DNA of 7,342 bases from Clostridiaceae bacterium (GTDB lineage Bacteria; Bacillota; Clostridia; UBA1212; DUPL01): contig JAAYLF010000291.1 in assembly GCA_012522035.1 (NCBI GenBank), positions 1 through 7,342 on the forward strand, read 5' to 3'. A program made the translations under genes and the position numbers. Positions 1 through 5,870 of this stretch are shown one piece after another (within the stretch, counting starts at the first letter, position 1; each line of letters begins with the position of its first letter). Below the pieces are notes generated by a model that saw only the letters and a program-made list of their open reading frames with translations, ran no database searches and was not told the origin of the DNA.

Positions 1-1186
1 CTGAAAGCTCCTCCACGGAACTTGCCTGCTCGGTGGTTGCTTGTGATAGTTCCAGACTGGATTCGGAAACCAGTCTTGCACCGTTGGCCACGTTTTCAGA
101 AGAGATGTTAATCTCTTTCATGATTTCATTTAAATTATCATTCACAACCTGTATGGATTTTGCAAGAGTCCCGATTTCATCCTTCTTCTCCTGGAGCTTT
201 GTGGGTACATCCGTGCTGAGGTTAAGGTTTGCAATGTTCTCTGAGTATTTCACTGCTTCAATAATTGGTTTTGCTATTGTCCTGCCAAGGAAAAACGCCA
301 AAGTCATGGCAGTAAGCAGAATGACTGTCACCATAATTGATATGTACAGCTGGAGTGAGTGAAGACTGGACAAAACCTCATCCTCACTTGCTGTAATTAC
401 AAAAAACCAGTTGCTGTCTTCCACAGGTGCAAAGCTTGCGTAAAGAGCCATTCCATCATGGGAATAGCTGGTTACTCCGCTTTTCTTTTCGATTATATAT
501 TTGACAACCGAGGCAAGGGGTTTGTAGCTTTCGTCTACTTTGCTTTCTTCCAGAGGGTTGAATTGGCTCAATACCAGGTCCCTGTCCGGATGACCTACAA
601 CTGTACCTTTGTCATTAACCAAATAACCATAGCCGTCTTTTCCAAAGCCGGTATCACTGGCCAAATCGCTCAAGGTATTGCCATCCATGCGTGCAATAAC
701 TGCAGCATCAACCTTGCCATCATTGATAATTGGTGCTGCAAACATGAGAACCACATTGTTTGTGACTCTGCTTACCAGAAGGTCGGAGACATTGGCCTTG
801 CCCTGGAAAGCCTTTTGCACGTATTCCCTGTCTCCAAGCTGACTGGTGCTTCCGTCAGGGTAGTATGCAGTTCCATCCAGGTGGACAATGGCAAGGTCCA
901 GCACACTGGTTTCTTTTGCATATTTCTGCAGGACTGACCTTTGTTTCTCCCAGTCCATACTTTTTATATCCTCATTTATTGCCAGCATTTCCACTATCAT
1001 TTTCTGTGAGTCTATTCTGCTTTTTGTCAGTTTTGCAGACTCTCTTGCAATGGATGAAAGGGTTTTCTCTGCTTCTTTTACTGCGGTTCTGGTTGATGCC
1101 CTAATGCTCGTTATTCCAATACTTATGGATGAGGTTAGGATAAATAAAGATAGTAACAGAACCAGTTTGGTTTTTATGCTCTTCAT
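1..1186 (-). CDS. Methyl-accepting chemotaxis protein with Cache sensor (partial, 3' end outside window)
   Basis: Membrane chemoreceptor that would bind a ligand outside the cell and control CheA through CheW. Reading the minus strand from ATG at 1186 gives 395 uninterrupted codons running off base 1. Visible parts are a short basic N-terminus and TM1 (about residues 7-28); an extracellular region of about 250 residues with double-Cache features, including DREYVQKAFQGK near 119-130 and KDGYGYLVNDKGTVVGHP; TM2 (about 278-300); a HAMP domain (about 301-355, with the KPI proline and DEIG at 336-339); and the start of the signalling helix, ending in EQASSVEELS, a typical MCP motif. The DRxWY-type signature of amino-acid-binding dCache domains is not evident, so the ligand is unknown. 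The start is supported by AGAGGAG about 9 bases upstream and by a SigD-like promoter. The kinase-control tip and any C-terminal methylation helix are not in the window. Family is secure; the Cache subtype is less so. Confidence 0.95.
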   Translation of the reverse strand, partial: MKSIKTKLVLLLSLFILTSSISIGITSIRASTRTAVKEAEKTLSSIARESAKLTKSRIDSQKMIVEMLAINEDIKSMDWEKQRSVLQKYAKETSVLDLAIVHLDGTAYYPDGSTSQLGDREYVQKAFQGKANVSDLLVSRVTNNVVLMFAAPIINDGKVDAAVIARMDGNTLSDLASDTGFGKDGYGYLVNDKGTVVGHPDRDLVLSQFNPLEESKVDESYKPLASVVKYIIEKKSGVTSYSHDGMALYASFAPVEDSNWFFVITASEDEVLSSLHSLQLYISIMVTVILLTAMTLAFFLGRTIAKPIIEAVKYSENIANLNLSTDVPTKLQEKKDEIGTLAKSIQVVNDNLNEIMKEINISSENVANGARLVSESSLELSQATTEQASSVEELS

Positions 1187-1195
1187 CAAGTAAAT

Positions 1196-1203
1196 ACTCC
1201 TCT
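1196..1203 (-). promoter_or_regulatory. Ribosome binding site of the chemoreceptor gene
   Basis: Read on the minus strand this is AGAGGAGT, a strong Shine-Dalgarno match, about 9 bases before the ATG at 1186. It fixes that ATG as the start of the chemoreceptor. Confidence 0.8.
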
Positions 1204-1245
1204 CAAAATTTAGTTATTGCCTAAAAAGTCAATAAACCATGTATA

Positions 1246-1272
1246 TTATCGACATATCCATGAAAAACTTTA
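1246..1272 (-). promoter_or_regulatory. SigD (flagellar sigma factor)-type promoter for the chemoreceptor gene
   Basis: On the minus strand TAAA (1272-1269) is followed by a 15-base spacer and GTCGATAA (1253-1246). The B. subtilis SigD consensus is TAAA, about 15 bases, GCCGATAT, so the match is close, with the CGATA core intact. It lies about 60 bases before the start codon, leaving a leader of roughly 50 bases. Chemoreceptors are classic SigD targets, which supports the call. It rests on motif and context only; no transcript data were available. Confidence 0.75.
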
Positions 1273-1285
1273 GGGAACTTGCCTT

Positions 1286-1314
1286 TTGCAGAACTTGGTT
1301 GGGTGATGTATAAT
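1286..1314 (+). promoter_or_regulatory. SigA-type promoter for the GNAT-ndpA unit
   Basis: TTGCAG (1286-1291), a 17-base spacer, then a perfect TATAAT (1309-1314). The -35 matches consensus only in TTG, but spacing and the -10 are ideal. Transcription would start near 1321, about 33 bases before the GNAT ATG. It lies back to back with the chemoreceptor promoter, with about 13 bases between the two -35 elements. Confidence 0.65.
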
Positions 1315-1353
1315 CTCTTTTGAATAATTTTGATTTGAAGAGAGAGGATTGGT

Positions 1354-1932
1354 ATGCAGCTGAAAATGTGGTGGGACAATACAGGGAAGGAGCCTGTTGT
1401 AAAACTGCCTGAAGGCTTTTACATAAGAAGCTATGAAGGTGAGAAGGATGTTTTCAAATGGGTTGAGATTACCAGTGTTGACCTGCAGAACACAATTATT
1501 ACTGTGGAAGACTTTGAAAGGGATATGCTAAACCGTGAAGGGGTGCAAAAAGAGCATATCTATTTCATATGCTTTGATGGTGAAGAGGTCGGTACAGTTA
1601 CCGCCATTATGTACCCGGAGAAAAAGCAAGGGTATGTACATATGGTGGCTGTAAAGAAGGAGTTCAGGGGGAGAGGTCTTGGTTCTGCACTCACGAATCT
1701 TGCTCTGAAAGTATTTTTCGATAACGGCATGGAAAACGCTTATCTAAAAACGGATGACTTTAGGGTGCCTGCCATAAGAAGTTATTTAAAAGCAGGTTTC
1801 AAGCCCATGCTGTACCATGAGGATATGGAAGCAAGGTGGAGAAGCATAATGGAAGTGTGTAATTTAAACAGCCTGGATTGTGTCGATGAAAAGGGCATTT
1901 ACTTGAAAACTATAAAAAGGGATGAGGAATAG
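1354..1932 (+). CDS. GNAT-family N-acetyltransferase
   Basis: A 192-residue cytoplasmic protein of the GCN5-related acetyltransferase fold, expected to move an acetyl group from acetyl-CoA to an unknown amine. The core is clear: strand 4 and motif A read VHMVAVKKEFRGRGLGSAL, with the acetyl-CoA pyrophosphate-binding signature R105-x-x-G108-x-G110. Motif B follows as LKTDDFRVPAIRSYLKAGFKP (about residues 130-151), the usual tail of this fold. An N-terminal extension (MWWDN... to about residue 23) precedes the first core strand, and about 30 residues after motif B are not recognised. The start is chosen because AGAGAGG at 1341-1347 lies 6 bases upstream; an in-frame ATG at 1366 is less well placed. 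It is the first gene of a two-gene unit and ends 2 bases before the next start. Protein or small-molecule substrates are equally possible. Confidence 0.92.
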   Translation: MQLKMWWDNTGKEPVVKLPEGFYIRSYEGEKDVFKWVEITSVDLQNTIITVEDFERDMLNREGVQKEHIYFICFDGEEVGTVTAIMYPEKKQGYVHMVAVKKEFRGRGLGSALTNLALKVFFDNGMENAYLKTDDFRVPAIRSYLKAGFKPMLYHEDMEARWRSIMEVCNLNSLDCVDEKGIYLKTIKRDEE

Positions 1933-1934
1933 GT

Positions 1935-2933
1935 ATGGTTATGAATAAAGCGATATTGCATGTTCTTGACTTTGTTTCGGGAGTGTTTGTTTTTTCAGAG
2001 AAGGAAATGGATGTTTCGAATGAACATGTGTTTAAGTTTCTGGAAAAACATGTTCAAAGGTCACTGCAGGATGCGGGAAGAAAAGAAGGACGCTTTCTTG
2101 AAGAAAGCGAAATGTGGAGAATGATTGTTGAGTATGTAAATGGGGAGCTTGACTTTATTACACTGTCGCAAGTTGTTGCAAACCAAATGCATGACAATAT
2201 TTCAAACTCCAGTCTCCCTGTTTCCACGGACGTCCTGGTGGCGGACGTGCTTCTTGATGACAGAAAGTATCTCTGCATGCTGTTTTTTGAAAACAAGACA
2301 GCTTTTACCCATAATGTAATTAGTGATGAATACGGGGTAAGGGGAGAGATTGTAAAACACTATTCAATTCTTCCTGGTGCAACACAGAAGCTGAGTGAGT
2401 ATGCAATTGTATGTCTTGATGACTTTTCCATATGTTTTGCGGAAAAGAAAAGAAACATAGATGGAAAGGATACTTTCGTGCTGTCTGAAAGGATACTTAT
2501 GTGTGCATCTTCTTTGTCCACGAAAGAAGCTGTGAAAATGGTCAACAAAATAGTGGCGGAAGTTACGGATGAGTTTGGTGGAGACGCTACTAAAACCCTT
2601 ACTAAAGCCAAAGCATATATTGCAGAAAATCTTGAGGAAAGCGAAACTCTTGATCCTATAGATTTGGGGCGGAATGTGTTTTCCGGAAACGAAACAATGA
2701 TGGAGGAATTTGAGTCAAAAGCGAAAGAATACGGCTTTCCTGAAGTTGTCAAAGTGGACAGGGATTATGTAAAAAGAAGCGTGCATGTGCACAAGATAAA
2801 GACGGATATGGGTATTGAAATAACCATTCCCAACACTTGCTTCAACAACCCTGAGTATGTGGAGTTTGTAAACAATGAGGACGGAACCATTTCAATAAAT
2901 CTAAAGAATATTGGAAAGATAACGAACAGATAA
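1935..2933 (+). CDS. Nucleoid-associated protein, NdpA/YejK (NA37) family
   Basis: A 332-residue cytoplasmic protein resembling the NA37/NdpA family, whose E. coli member YejK is about 335 residues and associates with the nucleoid. Recognised from overall pattern: the N-terminal ILHVLDFVSGVFVFSEKEMD strand-turn segment, a central region with several predicted strands (about 95-190), a helical segment around 195-280, and the C-terminal block DMGIEITIP followed by NNEDGTISINLKNIGKI, as in Firmicute members. No membrane segment or signal peptide. Two starts are possible: ATG 1935 (GAGG 7 bases upstream) or ATG 1941 (AGGT 6 bases upstream, giving MNKAILHVLD). It lies 2 bases after the GNAT stop, so the two are probably co-transcribed and translationally coupled. 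A terminator starts at its stop codon. The family's biochemical role outside enterobacteria is poorly known, so the DNA-related function is inferred. Confidence 0.85.
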   Translation: MVMNKAILHVLDFVSGVFVFSEKEMDVSNEHVFKFLEKHVQRSLQDAGRKEGRFLEESEMWRMIVEYVNGELDFITLSQVVANQMHDNISNSSLPVSTDVLVADVLLDDRKYLCMLFFENKTAFTHNVISDEYGVRGEIVKHYSILPGATQKLSEYAIVCLDDFSICFAEKKRNIDGKDTFVLSERILMCASSLSTKEAVKMVNKIVAEVTDEFGGDATKTLTKAKAYIAENLEESETLDPIDLGRNVFSGNETMMEEFESKAKEYGFPEVVKVDRDYVKRSVHVHKIKTDMGIEITIPNTCFNNPEYVEFVNNEDGTISINLKNIGKITNR

Positions 2934-2962
2934 GTGCAATTCAATGTTGCACTTTTCTTTTT
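2932..2962 (+). terminator. Rho-independent terminator after ndpA
   Basis: AAGTGCAA (2932-2939) pairs perfectly with TTGCACTT (2947-2954) across a 7-base loop, giving an 8-bp stem followed by a T-rich run to 2962 broken by one C. The stem begins inside the TAA stop codon of the ndpA-like gene. It separates the GNAT-ndpA unit from the glycosidase genes. Confidence 0.85.
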
Positions 2963-2976
2963 GGGAGATATATAAT
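2947..2976 (+). promoter_or_regulatory. SigA-type promoter for the glycosidase operon
   Basis: A perfect TATAAT at 2971-2976 is preceded, 18 bases away, by TTGCAC (2947-2952), a weak -35 (TTG only). The -35 would coincide with the 3' arm of the upstream terminator. The expected start is near 2983, giving a leader of about 26 bases. No operator-like palindrome is visible in the remaining bases, apart from the terminator stem itself. Confidence 0.6.
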
Positions 2977-2994
2977 GGCTTTAGATTTATGCGT

Positions 2995-3002
2995 AAAGGA
3001 GG
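2995..3002 (+). promoter_or_regulatory. Ribosome binding site of the 950-residue glycosidase gene
   Basis: AAAGGAGG, a near-perfect anti-16S match, 6 bases (all T) before ATG 3009. It decides the start and predicts efficient translation. Confidence 0.9.
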
Positions 3003-3008
3003 TTTTTT

Positions 3009-5861
3009 ATGAAACTGGTGAAGAAGACAGGGGTTTTCAACATGTTTGTAAGAGGTGCAAGCCTCATAATCACCGATGAAAAAACTCTGGACAATATTAT
3101 CGAGGATCCGGCAAAACCGTTGATTGACAAGGAGGACAGAGGTTTTTCCCTGGAGAGAAGATCCTTGTACCCGGAGAATACGTCCCTTCTTGACATATGC
3201 ATGGGTGGGCAAAGAAACCGGGCGGAAATGCTGTCTGTTTCCTATGACTTCTTCTTTGGTGGAAGCACGAGGGAGAATTACCCTGACAGCGAAAAGACAC
3301 TCAAGGCCTACAAGATAATCCATGATGTGGCAAAGGAACACGGCATGGGTTTTTCTGCAAGCATTGTATCTCCTCTTGATGTAGGGGGAGGTTATGTTAA
3401 AACCCATGAGAATACCGGTTTTACCTGCCAGTACATGGAAGGGGAGGTAAATGGCGACGGCGGTTATGAGGTCAGGATGGATTTTCAGACCCAGTGGATG
3501 AACAACAAGGGACCTGCCAAACTGGAACTGGTAAAGGTGATGGTTTATGTGTTCAATGAAGAAAGAATTGAAAACACAAATCTTTACTATGTAAATCCTG
3601 ATGAAATTATGGACATATCTGAGAGTGCAAGTTATGAAATAGATGAGTCGTCCATTGAGGTATCCTTCAATGGCTACGGTCATGGAGACATAACTGTGTT
3701 TGGCAAAAGCCCTTACAAGGACAGGTACAAAAAGTGCATGGTGGTTTTGAAATACAGGACTCCCGAGCTTGACTATTTTTCCCATGATGCTCTTGACTAC
3801 ATGAAAGGAATAATTGACAGGCACAAAGAGATGGGCATTACATACATGGGTTTTTATTCCGACGAGATGCACATACAGTTTGATTGGGATTTGTTCAATC
3901 ATTTTGGGGAGACGGAAATAAATACGAGATATGTGTCAAGAGGCCTGGTTGATGAGTATGCAAGAAGGTATGGTGAGAAATACCGTGACTTTGAAAAAAT
4001 GATGGTATTTTTCTCGTATCATCAGCACGGCGATAATGAACCAAGCCAGCATGTGTTTGGCAAGGATGAAAAGAGCATTTATGAAACATGGCTTTTTAGA
4101 AAAAGATACTTTGAGATGCTCTCAAGACAGGTGGTGGATTTGTGCAATGAGGCAAAAGCGTATGCGGAGAAGGTTTTCGGCAGAGAAATATTGACAAGTG
4201 CCCATGCTACCTGGCAGGAGTCTCCTACCTGTGACAGGTTCTATAAGGAAGCCAGATTCTCCGAGCTGCAGAAAGGAGATATCTCAAGATACGATTACAC
4301 TCCGCATTATTACTGGAGTTCATCCATAAGGGAGAATATTGCGGCATGTTATGACTATTTCAGATGGAATGAGTTTTTAACCGGAGGGGGTACGGACCAT
4401 CCAGAGGGCGGTTTTATTGACAGAAACTACTACAGTCAGGCATTTGCATGCAGTTTGGCAGTGCTGAACAAAACTCCCATTGCCTACAACGGCAGTTGGG
4501 GAAGCCCTCATAGTGTTCTCAGACACCTTAGGAATGTGGGTGCTGCATACGGCAATCTTACAGGAAGGTTTGAACACAACCTTGTTCAGGCGTTTTCTCC
4601 AAGACTTACAAATGTTCTTGCCTTGTATCCGCTTGATCTGAATTATGTGGAGGAACGCTTTGGAAGCTGGATGGTACAGTTTGGCTACTGCAACTACATA
4701 ACAGAAGAGAAAATCCACCAGCATTTTGAGAAGGTGGAAGACGGATATATTTTTATCAGCGGAAGAAAATATTCAACGCTGCTTGTCTTGTTCTCGCCTT
4801 TCATAAAAAAAGAAACTCTTGAACTAATGAAGAAGTTTGTAGATAGTGGCGGCAAGGTTGTATGGACTTCCATGCATCCTGTTGATACTTTAAGCTCTCC
4901 TCTTGTTCGTGGGGATTTTGAAGAACTTTTTGGTGTCAGTGCTTGTGAAAAAGCATATCTTGAACGAACTTTCAAGGACAGAAAGATAAGGTTTGAAAAT
5001 TCATTGAACGGAGTATTGGACATGGAGATTTTGACAGACTTAAGGCCTGATTTTGTCTATCCTGTGACTCCGAAAGAAGGTACCGAAGTTGCAGCAAGAC
5101 TTGACGAGTTTATTGTAGGTACTGTCAAAAGATATCCATCAGGTGGATTGTGTGTATATTTTGGTGCAAGACTCAGGGACGACCAGAGTACCTCTACCGG
5201 CAGGGATGTGGATACACTTTTTTCAGTGCTTGAAAAGCTTGGCTGCTATGATGGAAGTGAACTTGAGGTCATGTCAAGGAACAAGGACAGCAGGTATTTG
5301 ATTAGCAGATTCCCAAACGGCAGTGTGTCTGTGACGAACCATTACAGAACCTTTTACGAAGAGTGGGATGGCAAATTCTTTAGAGATGAAAAAGAAGATG
5401 AAAAAGCCCTGGAAGGACGAATTCTTCCTCCTGTTGAATTGAACCTTGAAAAATTCAGCATTCTTGGCAGCGAAATATCTTACAATGGTATTGATTTGCT
5501 TACGTATCGTTTGGACGAAAACGGCAATCTGGTCGGTTTTGCAGGAAGCGCCACAACAGGCATCGTAATTGGGAATGCGGAATACAAGTTTTGTGGCGAA
5601 AAGGCGGATATTGCCTTTGGTGTGGTAGACCTGCATCTGGAGGATAATGTGGAAAAGCTGTTTGTAGTAAAGACGAACAAGAAGCAAAGGATAAAAGTTC
5701 CTTTTCCTGAAGATGCAAATGGTTTCAAAGCTTATGTATGTGGAGAACTTGGATTCAGTGCGGATAGGGAAATAGGTTTTGAGTTTTTGGATGACAGTAT
5801 TGAGATTGATATTGATGACTTTGCTGTCAACAAGTGGATAGCAGTGGTTAAAATGAAATGA
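3009..5861 (+). CDS. Putative cytoplasmic glycoside hydrolase (GH42/GH106-like barrel with GATase-like domain)
   Basis: A 950-residue protein with the layout of large barrel glycosidases that carry a Rossmann-type accessory domain. Residues about 70-560 look like a TIM barrel: AYKIIHDVAKEHGMGFSASI (after about residue 95) resembles the region after strand 1 in GH106-like enzymes, and YMGFYSDEMHIQFDWDLFNHFG contains D285-E286 at a strand end, where acid/base carboxylates usually lie. HATWQESP (E404) and GGGTDHPEGGF (D463, E466) are other candidate catalytic or binding residues. About 578-645 (YIFISGRKYSTLLVLFSPFI, then LMKKFVDSGGKVVWTS) matches the GATase-like domain seen in GH42 and GH106 relatives. 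About 815-950 is beta-rich, probably a sandwich. There is no signal peptide or membrane segment, so it should act in the cytoplasm on imported or internal glycan. It is the first gene of an operon, 9 bases before the next. Family assignment is from remembered pattern; substrate unknown. Confidence 0.7.
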   Translation: MKLVKKTGVFNMFVRGASLIITDEKTLDNIIEDPAKPLIDKEDRGFSLERRSLYPENTSLLDICMGGQRNRAEMLSVSYDFFFGGSTRENYPDSEKTLKAYKIIHDVAKEHGMGFSASIVSPLDVGGGYVKTHENTGFTCQYMEGEVNGDGGYEVRMDFQTQWMNNKGPAKLELVKVMVYVFNEERIENTNLYYVNPDEIMDISESASYEIDESSIEVSFNGYGHGDITVFGKSPYKDRYKKCMVVLKYRTPELDYFSHDALDYMKGIIDRHKEMGITYMGFYSDEMHIQFDWDLFNHFGETEINTRYVSRGLVDEYARRYGEKYRDFEKMMVFFSYHQHGDNEPSQHVFGKDEKSIYETWLFRKRYFEMLSRQVVDLCNEAKAYAEKVFGREILTSAHATWQESPTCDRFYKEARFSELQKGDISRYDYTPHYYWSSSIRENIAACYDYFRWNEFLTGGGTDHPEGGFIDRNYYSQAFACSLAVLNKTPIAYNGSWGSPHSVLRHLRNVGAAYGNLTGRFEHNLVQAFSPRLTNVLALYPLDLNYVEERFGSWMVQFGYCNYITEEKIHQHFEKVEDGYIFISGRKYSTLLVLFSPFIKKETLELMKKFVDSGGKVVWTSMHPVDTLSSPLVRGDFEELFGVSACEKAYLERTFKDRKIRFENSLNGVLDMEILTDLRPDFVYPVTPKEGTEVAARLDEFIVGTVKRYPSGGLCVYFGARLRDDQSTSTGRDVDTLFSVLEKLGCYDGSELEVMSRNKDSRYLISRFPNGSVSVTNHYRTFYEEWDGKFFRDEKEDEKALEGRILPPVELNLEKFSILGSEISYNGIDLLTYRLDENGNLVGFAGSATTGIVIGNAEYKFCGEKADIAFGVVDLHLEDNVEKLFVVKTNKKQRIKVPFPEDANGFKAYVCGELGFSADREIGFEFLDDSIEIDIDDFAVNKWIAVVKMK
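5385..5408 (+). repeat. In-frame 12-base tandem duplication (DEKE-DEKA)
   Basis: Two adjacent 12-base units, GATGAAAAAGAA and GATGAAAAAGCC, differ only in the last two bases. They encode D793-E-K-E-D-E-K-A800, a charged stretch inside the 950-residue protein that is probably a surface loop between its accessory domains. Confidence 0.6.
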
Positions 5862-5866
5862 GGTGG
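5861..5866 (+). promoter_or_regulatory. Ribosome binding site supporting a GTG start
   Basis: AGGTGG begins on the last base of the preceding stop codon and lies 4 bases before GTG 5871. It supports GTG as the start: the reading frame is open from there and the first residues already match the conserved N-terminus of the protein. Confidence 0.7.
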
Positions 5867-5870
5867 TTTT

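Noticed and set aside
359..937. Open frame of 192 codons on the plus strand
   Set aside because: Lies wholly antisense to the chemoreceptor, whose protein is recognisable throughout. The plus-strand product has no recognisable domain and no convincing ribosome binding site.
1214..1235. Inverted repeat TTATTG / CAATAA in the chemoreceptor leader
   Set aside because: Only 6 bp, A/T-rich and with a 10-base loop, so it would be weak as an RNA structure; it has no poly-U tail and resembles no known riboswitch or operator.
2901..3902. Open frame of 333 codons on the minus strand
   Set aside because: Antisense to the start of the large glycosidase, spanning the terminator and promoter as well. The product is low in recognisable motifs and its coding strand is clearly the other one.
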